From NCBI RefSeq assembly GCF_014196795.1, contig NZ_JACIEJ010000005.1:1-64000 (forward strand): 64,000 bases of DNA. Reading direction: 5' to 3'. Under the pieces are notes generated by a model that saw only the letters and a list, made by a program, of their open reading frames with translations, had not been told where the DNA came from and ran no database searches. This document shows, one piece after another, positions 9,005 through 18,255 of this stretch. This DNA comes from Sagittula marina. Its GTDB lineage: Bacteria > Pseudomonadota > Alphaproteobacteria > Rhodobacterales > Rhodobacteraceae. Position 1 is the stretch's first letter; each line of letters opens with the position of its first letter. The translations under genes were made by a program, and so were the position numbers.

Positions 9005-9519
9005 GCGATCTGGCCCCGATCCTTGCGCGGCTCGACCGTCTGGAGGCCGAAAGCGCCTGCCGTCGCTGCCTGTCCGACTACATGGACATCTGCGACCGTT
9101 TGGATGGTGACACGGACCTCGGCGCGCTGGGCGCGCTGTTCACCACCGATGCCGTCTGGGGCGGGGCGGGCGACCGCTACGCCAAGGACTTCGGCAGCCA
9201 CAAGGGGCGTGACGCCATCGTTGCATGGCTCGGGGCCTTTTGCACGACGCCGCCGCATTTCGCCATGAACGCACATTTCCTGTCGTCCGAGGCCATCACC
9301 CACACGAACACCGGTCTCACGGGGCGCTGGTTGATGCTGCAAACACCGACATTCCACGACGGGCAATCGTTTCTGATGGCCGCCCGGCTGGAGATCGACT
9401 TTGCCCACGAGGACGGCGCGTGGCGCATGGACCGCTTCTCGACACGCAATCTTTACGCGCGCCCGGTCGGCGACTGGAATGCGCCCATTCAGATCCCCGC
9501 ACCCGCTGCGGGCAAGTAG
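9001..9519 (+). CDS. iacI: IacI-like SnoaL/NTF2-fold protein
   Basis: I start the gene at the GTG at 9001, which overlaps the iacB stop (GTGA). This gives 172 residues. The longer in-frame ATG at 8944 lies well inside iacB. The sequence has the SnoaL-like pattern: N-terminal helix LARLDRLEAESACRRCLSDY, then FTTDAVWGG, GRDAIVAWL, HFAMNAHFLSSE, and beta strands ending in RNLYARP. Such folds isomerise or hydrate small hydrophobic substrates or act as the small subunit of dioxygenases. In the known cluster the gene at this place is iacI, of unsettled function. Confidence 0.75.
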   Translation: MSDLAPILARLDRLEAESACRRCLSDYMDICDRLDGDTDLGALGALFTTDAVWGGAGDRYAKDFGSHKGRDAIVAWLGAFCTTPPHFAMNAHFLSSEAITHTNTGLTGRWLMLQTPTFHDGQSFLMAARLEIDFAHEDGAWRMDRFSTRNLYARPVGDWNAPIQIPAPAAGK

Positions 9520-9531
9520 AAAGGACCACCC

Positions 9532-10806
9532 ATGTCCCTTGATGAATTCCCCTCCGGTCCGGTCGATACGGATCAACTGATGAAAGGCGACCGCGTCGCC
9601 ACCGCCATGTACGAAGATCCGGCCATCTTCGATGCCGAGATGGACAAGATTTTCGGCAAATGCTGGAACTGGGTTGGCCACGAAAGCGAAGTGCCCGGCA
9701 AAGGCAACTTCAAGCTGTCGTGGGTCGGTCAGCAGCCGATCATCATTTCCCGCGACCGCAAAGGCGAGCTGCACGTTCTGGTGAACCGCTGTCGTCACCG
9801 CGCCGCCAGCGTCTGCGAGATCAAGAAGGGCAAGACCTCGTCCTTTCAGTGTCCCTATCACGGCTGGGGCTATGCGCTGAACGGTGACCTGCGGGCGATC
9901 CCCTACACCGAAGGCTACAGTGCCGACTTCGACAAGGCCAACTACGGGCTGAAGAAGCTGCGCGTCGAAACCTTCGAGGGCATGATCTTTGCCACCTTCG
10001 ACTGGGATGCAGAGCCGCTGGAGGACTTCCTTGGCAACGCCAAGCCGTGGATCCGCCTGTTCATGAAGCAGGGCGGTGGCTTTCCGATCAAGGCACTGGG
10101 GGAACATCAGTTCAAGGTGCCGATGAACTGGAAGGTTCAGCTGGAAAACACCACCGACGCCTACCACTTTCCCATCGTGCACAAATCCTTCCTGCAATCG
10201 CTGGACGGTGAGGCGCTCGATACGTTCTCCTTCATGGAAGACGACGACGGCTATGTCGAAGACCTCGGCAACGGCCACTCCGTCATGGTCATGATGCCGG
10301 AACTGATCGACCTCGACGATGACCCGGACGCGCCGATCCCCGAGCGGTTTGCAGAGCTGGCCGAGACGCTGCGCAAGGATTACGACGAAGCGCAGGTCAA
10401 GCGCATCGTGCGCGCCGTGGGCGGTTGCGGCTTCAACCTGAACCTTTTTCCCAACGCGGCCTGTTCGCTGTCGTTCTTCCGCATCCTGCGCCCCGTGTCG
10501 GTGAATGAAACCGAAATTCGCCACATCGCGCTTGGTATGGAGGGCGGCCCGGAAGCGGCCAACCAGATGCGGATGCGTCTGCACGAGCATTTCCAGGGTC
10601 CGATGGGCTTCGGCTCTCCGGACGATGCCGAGGTCTGGGAACGCGTGCAGCGCGGCTCTGCCGGGGCAGGGGAACTGGACGTGATGGTGAACCGGGGCCT
10701 CGGCCTTGAAAAAGAGGGCGAGAACGGTCTGCCGATTGGCGATGTCTCCGCCGAAACCGGCATGCGCTCGGCCTACAAGATGTGGAAAAAGGTGATGGAC
10801 CAATGA
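9532..10806 (+). CDS. iacC: IacC, Rieske aromatic-ring dioxygenase large subunit
   Basis: The 424-residue alpha subunit has a Rieske [2Fe-2S] domain with C87, H89, C107 and H110 (CRHRA then CPYHGW). The catalytic domain carries the mononuclear iron site D209, H212, H217 in NTTDAYHFPIVHKSF. It should dihydroxylate an aromatic intermediate (anthranilate-like in the published auxin route) with electrons from IacF. An AAAGGA-type ribosome site precedes the ATG. The gene is coupled to the beta-subunit gene by an ATGA overlap. Confidence 0.92.
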   Translation: MSLDEFPSGPVDTDQLMKGDRVATAMYEDPAIFDAEMDKIFGKCWNWVGHESEVPGKGNFKLSWVGQQPIIISRDRKGELHVLVNRCRHRAASVCEIKKGKTSSFQCPYHGWGYALNGDLRAIPYTEGYSADFDKANYGLKKLRVETFEGMIFATFDWDAEPLEDFLGNAKPWIRLFMKQGGGFPIKALGEHQFKVPMNWKVQLENTTDAYHFPIVHKSFLQSLDGEALDTFSFMEDDDGYVEDLGNGHSVMVMMPELIDLDDDPDAPIPERFAELAETLRKDYDEAQVKRIVRAVGGCGFNLNLFPNAACSLSFFRILRPVSVNETEIRHIALGMEGGPEAANQMRMRLHEHFQGPMGFGSPDDAEVWERVQRGSAGAGELDVMVNRGLGLEKEGENGLPIGDVSAETGMRSAYKMWKKVMDQ

Positions 10807-11294
10807 AGGATATGGTCGCAACGGAGGTGACCCTCGAAGAGGTCACCGCATTCCTGTGGGCAGAAGCGGATCTGCTCGACGCGCGGGATTACGACGCCTG
10901 GCTCGCCTTGTGGACAGACGATGGCCACTACGTGATCCCGATCGAAAAGAACGCCACGGATTTCGCCAACACGCTCAACATTGCCTACGATGACAAGGCC
11001 ATGCGCAAGATGCGGGTGGAGCGGTTTCAGGCGGGGTTTTCCATCTCGTCGGCGCCGCCTGCGGACAGCGTGCGCACCGTGTCGCGGATCGTCATCGACA
11101 AGGTCGAAGGCGAGGTTATCACCGTGCGCGCCGCGCAACATGTCATCGAGGACAAGTTCGGCCGCCAACGCGCCTTTGCCGCCAATGTGGAATGGGCGCT
11201 GGTGGTCACAGAGAACGGCCTGATGATCCGCGACAAGGTCGTGCGGCTGTTGAACTCCGACGGGACGCTGACCTCGATCAGCTACTTGTTCTGA
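10803..11294 (+). CDS. iacD: IacD, ring-hydroxylating dioxygenase small subunit
   Basis: The 163-residue beta subunit has the NTF2-like fold typical of such partners: VTAFLWAEADLLDARDYDAW, then WTDDGHYVIP at about 40, and a C-terminal strand pair ending SISYLF. It has no iron ligands, as expected. It starts within the iacC stop (ATGA) rather than at the in-frame upstream ATG at 10782. It stabilises the alpha3beta3 oxygenase. Confidence 0.9.
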   Translation: MKDMVATEVTLEEVTAFLWAEADLLDARDYDAWLALWTDDGHYVIPIEKNATDFANTLNIAYDDKAMRKMRVERFQAGFSISSAPPADSVRTVSRIVIDKVEGEVITVRAAQHVIEDKFGRQRAFAANVEWALVVTENGLMIRDKVVRLLNSDGTLTSISYLF

Positions 11295-12052
11295 TGGGGG
11301 CGCCTTTGCCGGATAAGATCCAGACCGCTTTGGTCACAGGTGGGGCAAACGGGTTCGGCGCCACCGCCACCCGCGCCTTGCATGCCGCAGGCTATCGGGT
11401 GGTGATCGCCGACATCGACCAGGAGGCCGCGGGCAAACTGGCCTCCGAGCTTGACCTGTCGGGCGAAACCGCCGTGACGGCGACGTTGGATGTGTCCCGC
11501 CCCGAGGACTTTCAACTGGCGCTGGACAAGATCGTGGCCCGCTGGGGCTCCGCCGAAGTGCTGGTGAACAACGCGGCCCGCACCGAAGCCAAGCCCGTGC
11601 TGGAGATCGACCCGCATGAGTTCAACGCCATCATGGCGACGAATGCCGGTGGGGTGTTCGCCGGGTGCCAGACCTTTGGCAGGCATTTCAAGGAACGCGG
11701 CTACGGCCGCATCATCAACATGGCCTCGCTGGCCGGGCAGAACGGCGGCACCGCGACAGGCGCCCATTACGCCGCCTCCAAAGGGGCGATCCTGACGCTG
11801 ACCAAGGTTTTTGCCCGTGATCTCGCCGCGTTTGGCGTGACATGCAATGCGATCTCGCCCGGACCGATGGACAGCCCGATGGTGCACAACATCGTGGGCG
11901 ATAACCTCGACGGATTTCTGAAGAACGTCCCCGTCGGGCAGCTTGGGGACACGGCCTTTGTGGCCCGGATGGTCACCATGCTTGCCGGCCCGGATGCTGC
12001 CTTCGTCACCGGCGCGTGCTGGGACGTCAACGGCGGCCTGTACATGAGGTAA
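11294..12052 (+). CDS. iacE: IacE, short-chain dehydrogenase/reductase
   Basis: The 252-residue SDR has the cofactor motif TGGANGFGATATR near the N terminus, NNAARTE, and the catalytic Ser/Tyr/Lys pattern with ASLAGQNGG and YAASKGA. The start at 11294 shares the TGATG junction with the iacD stop. In the characterised auxin pathway IacE works right after IacA, in forming dioxindole-3-acetate. SDR assignment is firm. The C terminus (GACWDVNGGLYMR) is normal. Confidence 0.9.
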   Translation: MGAPLPDKIQTALVTGGANGFGATATRALHAAGYRVVIADIDQEAAGKLASELDLSGETAVTATLDVSRPEDFQLALDKIVARWGSAEVLVNNAARTEAKPVLEIDPHEFNAIMATNAGGVFAGCQTFGRHFKERGYGRIINMASLAGQNGGTATGAHYAASKGAILTLTKVFARDLAAFGVTCNAISPGPMDSPMVHNIVGDNLDGFLKNVPVGQLGDTAFVARMVTMLAGPDAAFVTGACWDVNGGLYMR

Positions 12053-12054
12053 GG

Positions 12055-13017
12055 ATGATGAAGGACATGCAGAACAGTTCAGCCCTGGTGCTCACCGTTG
12101 CCGAACGGATCGACGACAAGGGTGACATCATGCGCCTCACCCTCACCGGGGAGGGGCCGCTGCCAGAGGTCGCGGCAGGCGCTCATATCGACCTGCTGGT
12201 GGAGACGCCAGAGGGACCGATCTGGCGGCAATATTCGTTGGCGGGGGATCCCGCAGACCGCACGCAATGGCAGCTGGGCATCCTGAAAGACCCGGACAGC
12301 CGTGGCGGCTCCGTGGCGCTCCACCAGCTTGTGAAGGCGGGGGAAACCGTCCACGTCGAAGGGCCCCGCAACCACTTTCCGCTGGCGCAGGCGGATCATA
12401 CCGTCTTGTTCGGCGGCGGGATCGGCGTGACACCCATGCTGGCGATGGCTTGGGAGCTGCACGCGAAGGGCGCTGATTTCACGCTGCATTACGCCACCCG
12501 CTCGGCAGAGCGCTGTGCCTTCGCAGATGTGCTCCCGGGCCTGCCGTTTGCGGACAATGTCGTGCTTTACCACGATGACGCGCAAAAGCTCGACCTTGAT
12601 GCGGTGATGCCCGCCCCGAACCCGACCACGCATGTCTACGTCTGTGGGCCGCAAGGGTTCATGGATTGGGTGATCGCGCACGCAGAAGCCAGCGGCCATG
12701 CCACCGACCATGTGCATCGGGAGTATTTCAGCGCCGACGTGGACGCCTCCGGCGACAGCTTTGACGTCGAATGCGCGCAATCCGGCCTGACCGTCACCGT
12801 CGGCCCCGACGACACCATCGCCAAGGCCCTGGCCCGCGAAGGGCTGAAGATCGAGGTGAAATGCGAAGAAGGCATCTGCGGCACCTGTGTGACCGATGTG
12901 CTGGAGGGCGAAATCGACCACCGCGACCAGTTCCTCACCGAGGACGAGCGCGAGGACAATGACCAGATTTGCGCCTGCTGCTCTCGTGGGCGCGGCAAGC
13001 TGGTCCTGGATATCTGA
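12055..13017 (+). CDS. iacF: IacF, phthalate-dioxygenase-reductase-type electron donor
   Basis: The 320-residue protein has a flavin domain (RQYSLAG), an NAD domain (LFGGGIGVTPMLAM and YVCGPQGFM) and a C-terminal plant-type [2Fe-2S] ferredoxin (CEEGICGTC, then CACC). It carries electrons from NAD(P)H to the IacCD oxygenase. This order of domains is that of VanB/PDR-type reductases. Two adjacent ATGs occur (12055 and 12058); I use the first, three bases after the iacE stop. Confidence 0.92.
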   Translation: MMKDMQNSSALVLTVAERIDDKGDIMRLTLTGEGPLPEVAAGAHIDLLVETPEGPIWRQYSLAGDPADRTQWQLGILKDPDSRGGSVALHQLVKAGETVHVEGPRNHFPLAQADHTVLFGGGIGVTPMLAMAWELHAKGADFTLHYATRSAERCAFADVLPGLPFADNVVLYHDDAQKLDLDAVMPAPNPTTHVYVCGPQGFMDWVIAHAEASGHATDHVHREYFSADVDASGDSFDVECAQSGLTVTVGPDDTIAKALAREGLKIEVKCEEGICGTCVTDVLEGEIDHRDQFLTEDEREDNDQICACCSRGRGKLVLDI

Positions 13018-13025
13018 GGAGCGAG

Positions 13026-13514
13026 ATGATGGAGTTACAACCCCTTTTCCGAGAAGGCATGTCGCGGCTCGGTGCCTCTGTCACCGTGCTGACAACGGAT
13101 GGAAGCGCGGGCCAGCATGGTATGACGGCCTCGGCGGTCTGTTCCGTGACGGACACGCCCCCCACGCTGTTGGTCTGCGTCAATCGCGCCAACCGCAGCC
13201 ATGATTTGTTCCTGCAAAACGGCGTGTTATGCGTCAACGTGCTCGCAGGCCACCACCGCGATCTGTCTGGCGTCTTCGCCAACAGCAAGGCCCCGGATCG
13301 GTTTGAACAGGCCGGGTGGACAACGCATGTCACAGGTGCTCCGGTGCTTGACGACGCGACCGTGTCTTTCGACTGCACAATCGTTGATCGGACGGAGATC
13401 GGAACGCATTCAGTCTTCTTTTGCGAGGTGCAAGAGATTGCACTTGCCCAAGGTGCGCCGGAAAGCTTGGTCTGGTGCAACCGGACGTTCCACGATTTGC
13501 GGGCGGCCTCCTAA
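13026..13514 (+). CDS. iacG: IacG, flavin reductase
   Basis: The 162-residue protein is a flavin-reductase-domain enzyme (HpaC/HsaB type): REGMSRLGASVTVLTTDG, GMTASAVCSVTDTPPTLLVCVNR, and VLAGHH. It makes reduced flavin for the two-component monooxygenase IacA. GAGGAG precedes the start, nine bases after iacF. A second ATG follows at 13029. It closes the iac block. A GGGCCC-centred short palindrome lies just after the stop, and the next gene (TRAP solute receptor) begins 78 bases later. Confidence 0.9.
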   Translation: MMELQPLFREGMSRLGASVTVLTTDGSAGQHGMTASAVCSVTDTPPTLLVCVNRANRSHDLFLQNGVLCVNVLAGHHRDLSGVFANSKAPDRFEQAGWTTHVTGAPVLDDATVSFDCTIVDRTEIGTHSVFFCEVQEIALAQGAPESLVWCNRTFHDLRAAS

Positions 13515-13592
13515 GGGCCCTTCGCCACTTCCGCGACGGCTGCACTACGAACGGCTGCGCGTCATACTCAACCAACAGGAAACGAAACGCTT

Positions 13593-14612
13593 ATGAAACT
13601 CATTCTTGCCTCGGCCACCGCTCTGATGATGGCCTCCACCGCCATGGCGCAAACCCAGACCACGCTGACGGTGGCGAACTGGCTGCCGCCCGCGCATCCG
13701 CTGGTGTCCGAAGTCATCGTGCCCATGACCGAACAGATCACCGAGGCCACCGGCGGCACGGTGCAGACCACCATCCTGCCCGCCCCCCTGGGACCGCCCG
13801 CTGCGCATTTTGACTTTGCCGTCAACGGTGTGGCCGATATCACCTTTGGCGTGCAGGGCTACAATCCGGGCCGCTTCACCACCACCAACCTGGCCGAGCT
13901 TCCCTTCCTCAGCGACAGTGCAGAGGCCACGTCGGTCGCCTACTGGCGGGTCTTCGAGGATCAGCTGATCGATGCCGGCGAATACGATCAGGTGAAAGTG
14001 CTTGGCGTTTTCACCCACGGTCCCGGCGAGATCTTCATGAAGGAGGCGGACGCCAGCTCCGCGGATGTGCTGAAAGGGGCCAAGCTGCGCGTCGGCGGCG
14101 GCATCGTGCATGAGGTCGCCACCACGCTCGGCGCCGTCCCCGTCGAAGGACCGTCCTCCAAGGCCTACGAGCTGCTCAGCCAGGGCGTCGCGGACGGCAT
14201 CCTGTTCCCCTACGAGTCGGTCAACTTCTTCAAACTGATCCCGCAGCTCGACATCGGCATCTCTGTGCCCGGCGGTCTGTACAATACCTCCTTCTACGTG
14301 GTGATGAACAAGGCCAAGTGGGACAGCCTGAGCGCCGAACAACAAGAGCAGATCGACAGCGTCACCGGCGAGGCTCTGGCCCGCATGGCAGGCAAGATGT
14401 GGGATCGCGCCGATGAAAAGGGCGTCGACGCCATGGACGGGCAGATTGCCGTGTCGCCCGCGACCGATACGCAGCTGGAGGCATGGACAGCCGCCTTGCA
14501 GCCGGTGATCGAAAGCAAGCTGGGAGAGATGGACGAGGCCGGTCTCGACAGCGCCGCGCTTTATGATGCGTTCAAGGCAGAGATCGCCACAGCCGAAGCC
14601 GAGCTGCAATGA
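13593..14612 (+). CDS. TRAP transporter solute-binding protein (DctP type), iac-linked
   Basis: The 339-residue periplasmic receptor has a clear signal peptide (MKLILASATALMMASTAMAQ) and the DctP fold with KGAKLRVGGGIVHEVATTLGAVPV. Three TRAP genes follow the iac block on the same strand, with DctQ coupled by ATGA. The substrate is not readable from sequence. Linkage suggests uptake of indole-3-acetate or a related aromatic acid, which would be unusual because known iac loci are, as far as I recall, served by other transporter types. Confidence 0.9.
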   Translation: MKLILASATALMMASTAMAQTQTTLTVANWLPPAHPLVSEVIVPMTEQITEATGGTVQTTILPAPLGPPAAHFDFAVNGVADITFGVQGYNPGRFTTTNLAELPFLSDSAEATSVAYWRVFEDQLIDAGEYDQVKVLGVFTHGPGEIFMKEADASSADVLKGAKLRVGGGIVHEVATTLGAVPVEGPSSKAYELLSQGVADGILFPYESVNFFKLIPQLDIGISVPGGLYNTSFYVVMNKAKWDSLSAEQQEQIDSVTGEALARMAGKMWDRADEKGVDAMDGQIAVSPATDTQLEAWTAALQPVIESKLGEMDEAGLDSAALYDAFKAEIATAEAELQ

Positions 14613-15148
14613 AACCCAGCGAGATGAGCCTTACGGATCGCTCAATGCAAACCCCGGCAGCCCATCGGCTGTCGGTCCCCGGCATCACGCTGCGGGGGGT
14701 GTTGTCGGTGCTTGGCGGTCTGTTCCTGCTGGCGATGATGGCGCTGACCGTTCTGGATGTGCTCGGGCGCTACCTGCTGAACGCACCGGTGGCCGGGGCG
14801 GGGGAGCTGACCGAGATCCTGCTGTGCGCGACGATTTTCCTCGGGCTGTGTGCCGTGGCCTTGCGTGATGAGCATGTGACCGTCGACCTGATCACCGATC
14901 TGTTGCCGGACTGGGTGCAGCCCTGGCGGCGCGTGGCTTGCGGCGTCTTCGGCTCCGTGATCCTGGGCTTGGTCACGTGGCGGCTTGCCGTCTACGCCGG
15001 GCAGATCGGCAGCTACGGCGGCCAGACCTCAACCCTGAAGCTGCCCATCGCGCCGCTGGGCTACTTCTGCGCGCTGTGCACCGGCGTTGGCGCCGTGCTG
15101 AGCACGGTCGTTCCCGTGCACCGCCTGATCCGCTATCTGAAAGGGTAA
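14609..15148 (+). CDS. TRAP transporter small permease (DctQ type)
   Basis: The 179-residue membrane protein has four hydrophobic segments (about 30-52, 62-85, 105-125, 145-168) and the family's VLDVLGRYLLNAPVAGAGEL motif in the first pair. It forms the membrane complex with the large permease encoded 5 bases downstream. It overlaps the receptor gene by four bases. Confidence 0.92.
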   Translation: MKPSEMSLTDRSMQTPAAHRLSVPGITLRGVLSVLGGLFLLAMMALTVLDVLGRYLLNAPVAGAGELTEILLCATIFLGLCAVALRDEHVTVDLITDLLPDWVQPWRRVACGVFGSVILGLVTWRLAVYAGQIGSYGGQTSTLKLPIAPLGYFCALCTGVGAVLSTVVPVHRLIRYLKG

Positions 15149-15152
15149 CCCC

Positions 15153-16442
15153 ATGGAATTTCTCGCATCTTGGCCCGTGGGCATGGTGGTGATCTTTGCC
15201 CTCCTGCTGGCGGGTGTCCCGATCTCCTTTGCCCTGGCCGGTGTCGGCGTCGCCGGTGTTGCGGCGATCATCGGATGGAGCCCGGCGCTCTCGTTGCTGG
15301 GCTCGACCTTCTTTGACAACGGGCGCGACTATTCCCTGTCGGTGCTGCCGCTGTTCCTGTTGATGGGCAATTTCGTGGTGCAATCGGGCATCGCGCAAGA
15401 GCTCTACGCATCGGCCTACGCGTGGTTGCGCCATCGCAAAGGCGGCCTTGCCACGGCGACCGTGATTGCCTGCGGCGCGTTCTCGTCCGTGTGTGGATCC
15501 TCGATGGCCACGGCCGCCACGATGACGCGGATCGCGCTGCCGTCGATGCGCAAGTTCGGCTACCCGGATCAACTCTCCACTGCAGCCATCGCAGCGGGTG
15601 GGACGCTTGGCATTCTGATCCCGCCCTCCGTCATTCTGGTGTTCTACGGCATCATGACCCAGCAGGACATTGGCAAGCTGTTCCTGGCGGGGCTGATCCC
15701 CGGCGTCCTTGGCGTCATCGGCTATGCCATCGCGGTGCGCATCACCGTGACCTGGCGCGGTATGGACCTGCCGGTGGAGGAAAAGCTGCCGCTGATGGAT
15801 CGCATCCGCGCGCTGAAGGGCACGGCCGGGGCGCTGCTGCTGTTCGCTTTCGTGATGGGTGGCATCTATCTTGGGGTCTTCACCCCGACCGAAAGCGCCG
15901 GGATGGGCGCGGGTGGCGCGTTGCTGCTGGTGCTTCTGTCGGGCCGCTTCTCGCTGCGCGCTTTGGGCGATGTCCTCTATGACACGATGAAGACGACAGC
16001 CATGATGTTCTTCATCCTGTTCGGTGCGCTGACCTTTACCAACTACGTCAACATGAGCGGCATGACCGCTGACATCCAGGGGTTCCTTGCCAGCTTTGGC
16101 TCGACCCCGACGATGACCATTCTGATCATTCTGGGCATCTATCTTTTGCTGGGCTGCGTGCTTGAAAGCCTGTCGATGATCATGCTGACCGTGCCGGTGT
16201 TCTACCCCATCGTTGCGGCGCAGGGCTTTGACCTGATCTGGTTCGGCATCTTTGTCGTGATGGTAACGGAAATCAGCTACATCACGCCGCCGGTGGGGAT
16301 GAATGCCTTCGTGCTGCGGTCTGTTGTGCCGGACGTGCGGCTGGGCACCATCTTCTCCGGGCTTGCGCCCTTTGTGGTGCTGGACGTGGTGCGGGTGGCC
16401 TTGCTGACCATCTTCCCCGGCATCGTTTTGTTCTTGACCTGA
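15153..16442 (+). CDS. TRAP transporter large permease (DctM type)
   Basis: The 429-residue protein has a dozen or so hydrophobic segments and the family signatures GNFVVQSGIAQELY, AAIAAGGTLGILIPPSVILVFYG and EISYITPPVGMNAFV. It is the sodium- or proton-coupled translocating subunit working with the receptor and small permease before it. The next gene starts 10 bases after its stop, so the enzymes at 16453-18221 are probably in the same transcript. Confidence 0.95.
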   Translation: MEFLASWPVGMVVIFALLLAGVPISFALAGVGVAGVAAIIGWSPALSLLGSTFFDNGRDYSLSVLPLFLLMGNFVVQSGIAQELYASAYAWLRHRKGGLATATVIACGAFSSVCGSSMATAATMTRIALPSMRKFGYPDQLSTAAIAAGGTLGILIPPSVILVFYGIMTQQDIGKLFLAGLIPGVLGVIGYAIAVRITVTWRGMDLPVEEKLPLMDRIRALKGTAGALLLFAFVMGGIYLGVFTPTESAGMGAGGALLLVLLSGRFSLRALGDVLYDTMKTTAMMFFILFGALTFTNYVNMSGMTADIQGFLASFGSTPTMTILIILGIYLLLGCVLESLSMIMLTVPVFYPIVAAQGFDLIWFGIFVVMVTEISYITPPVGMNAFVLRSVVPDVRLGTIFSGLAPFVVLDVVRVALLTIFPGIVLFLT

Positions 16443-16452
16443 GGAGGCCAAC

Positions 16453-17460
16453 ATGACCCTCAAGATTGCTGTCGTCGGGGCGGGCAATATCGGCACCGCC
16501 ATGGCCGCCCTGCTGGGAGGCACCGACTGTGACCTGACGGTGGTGGCACGTGGCGCCCGCGCCGCCCAGGTCGCGGCGAACGGCCTGCGCCTCGATGATC
16601 GTGGAACCCTGCATGAGGCCCATCCGCCGGTGGTTGAACGGCTGGAGACGCCACAGGATGCCGTTTTCCTTTGCGTGAAATCGCATCAGCTGCCGCAGGC
16701 GGTTGCCCTCAACGCAGGCGGGATCGGCCCGGACACATTGATCATTCCGATGGTGAACGGGCTGCCGTTCTGGTTCTTCGCCGGAAAGGGCGAGGTGCCC
16801 TTTGTGGACCCGGAGGGAACTCTTGCGCGCCATCTGCGGCCCGAGCAGGTCCTTGGTGCGGTGTTGCTGATGACCGTGCGGATGGAGGGGGATCTGGCCC
16901 TGTCCACCAATACGCCGACGCTCTCGCTGGGGCCTGCGGCGGTTCATCCGCCGGGACTGGTGCCTTTGCAGGACACTCTGGAACAGGCCGGCGTGCGCGT
17001 CGACCTCGCCAGCGACATCCGCGAAAAGGTGTTGGGCAAATTGCTGGGCAACATCACCACGAACCCTCTGTCGGCGCTGCTTGGCTGCACGCTCAAGACG
17101 ATCGGCGAAACGCCCGAGCTGGGGCAACTGGTGTGCGCCGTCGCCGATCCGTTTCGCCAGTGGGCGGCGGGGCAGGGCGTGGCATTGCCTGACAACCAAT
17201 GGCTTCTGGACCTGCTGATCGACGCCGGGGATTTTCCCACCTCCATGTTGCAGGACGCGCGCGCTGGTCGCACGCTTGAACTGGACGCCATCGCCCGCGC
17301 GCCGTTGGCTTTGGCGGCGCAGTCCGGCCACCCCATTCCCGCGCTGAAGGCGATCCTCGAAGCCATTGATGAAGCCGATAGCCTGCCGCTCTCCCCGGCC
17401 AAAGCGGGGGGCCTTCCGCCTCGCCTGCTGGCCAACCTGGAAAAGGAGTTAATCCAATGA
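16453..17460 (+). CDS. ketopantoate-reductase-family oxidoreductase
   Basis: The 335-residue protein begins with the Rossmann motif VVGAGNIGTAMA and has the PanE/ApbA family pattern: CVKSHQLPQAV, PMVNGLPFWFF, and KLLGNITTNPLSALLG in the helical domain. These enzymes reduce 2-keto acids with NADPH. A biosynthetic PanE is about 300 residues. This longer version in a catabolic operon probably acts on a pathway 2-oxo acid instead. It is coupled to the aldolase gene by ATGA. Confidence 0.85.
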   Translation: MTLKIAVVGAGNIGTAMAALLGGTDCDLTVVARGARAAQVAANGLRLDDRGTLHEAHPPVVERLETPQDAVFLCVKSHQLPQAVALNAGGIGPDTLIIPMVNGLPFWFFAGKGEVPFVDPEGTLARHLRPEQVLGAVLLMTVRMEGDLALSTNTPTLSLGPAAVHPPGLVPLQDTLEQAGVRVDLASDIREKVLGKLLGNITTNPLSALLGCTLKTIGETPELGQLVCAVADPFRQWAAGQGVALPDNQWLLDLLIDAGDFPTSMLQDARAGRTLELDAIARAPLALAAQSGHPIPALKAILEAIDEADSLPLSPAKAGGLPPRLLANLEKELIQ

Positions 17461-18221
17461 ACGATATGTCCACGGTCCAGAAACCCATCGACCAGATGAC
17501 CGAGGCCGAACTGCGCGTGCAACTGACGGATTTCTATCACCTCGTCAGCTACCTCGGCTGGACCGAGCTGATCTTCAACCATATTTCGGTGCGCCTGCCC
17601 GGTGATGAGCACGCCTATCTGGTCAACCCGATGGGGCTGCACTACGACGAGGTCACGCCGGACAATCTTCTGGTGGTCGGTGTCGATGGCAAGCTGAAGC
17701 GCGAAAGCGAATACAAGCCCAATCCTGCGGGGTTCGCGCTGCATGGCGCGATCCACGAACACCGCCCGGATGTGGGCTGCGTGGTGCACACCCACACCAC
17801 GCCTGTCTCTGCCATCACGATGAAGGGCTATGACATAGATCACAATTCCTTCTACGGCGCGCAGCTGTATGGGCGCGTGGCGTATCATACCTTCGAAGGC
17901 ATCACGATCTACGACGAGGAGCGCGACCGCATGCTCCAGTCGCTTGGCGACAAGCATGTTCTGGTTTTGAAAAACCACGGCGTCGCCTGCATGGAGACGG
18001 ACATCCCGCTGACCTTTTTCCTGCTCTGGACGTTTCAGCGCGCGGCAGAAATCCAATGCGCCTCCGCTGCGCTGCCGGGGCCGGACAGCCAGCTTCCCGA
18101 AACCATCAAGGAAAAATGCGCAGCCGATGCACAGCGGCTCAAGGAAAGCGCGTCTTTCGCCACGCTGCTGTTCGACGCCATGGTCCGCAAGATGAAGCGT
18201 GACCGCCCGGAATTCGCCTGA
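17457..18221 (+). CDS. class II aldolase/adducin-family protein
   Basis: The 254-residue protein has the class II aldolase pattern: GWTELIFNHISVRLP, the zinc ligands in VVHTHTTPVSAI, and a later histidine in VLKNHGVACM. Family members split or epimerise hydroxylated acids or act as decarboxylases. The residue HTHT plus the distal His argues for an active metal site. It is the last gene before the convergent MarR gene and the shared terminator. Its role next to the auxin genes is unknown; it may process a C3-C5 product of ring cleavage. Confidence 0.82.
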   Translation: MNDMSTVQKPIDQMTEAELRVQLTDFYHLVSYLGWTELIFNHISVRLPGDEHAYLVNPMGLHYDEVTPDNLLVVGVDGKLKRESEYKPNPAGFALHGAIHEHRPDVGCVVHTHTTPVSAITMKGYDIDHNSFYGAQLYGRVAYHTFEGITIYDEERDRMLQSLGDKHVLVLKNHGVACMETDIPLTFFLLWTFQRAAEIQCASAALPGPDSQLPETIKEKCAADAQRLKESASFATLLFDAMVRKMKRDRPEFA

Positions 18222-18231
18222 CGACGCGCAC

Positions 18232-18255
18232 AGGTGGGGCCAGACGGCCCCGCCT
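18232..18255. terminator. bidirectional terminator between aldolase and iacR
   Basis: AGGTGGGGCC at 18232-18241 pairs with GGCCCCGCCT at 18246-18255 over a four-base loop (one G-T pair). It sits between two convergent genes and touches the stop codon of the MarR gene. A long T tract is missing, so strength is uncertain. Confidence 0.6.
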
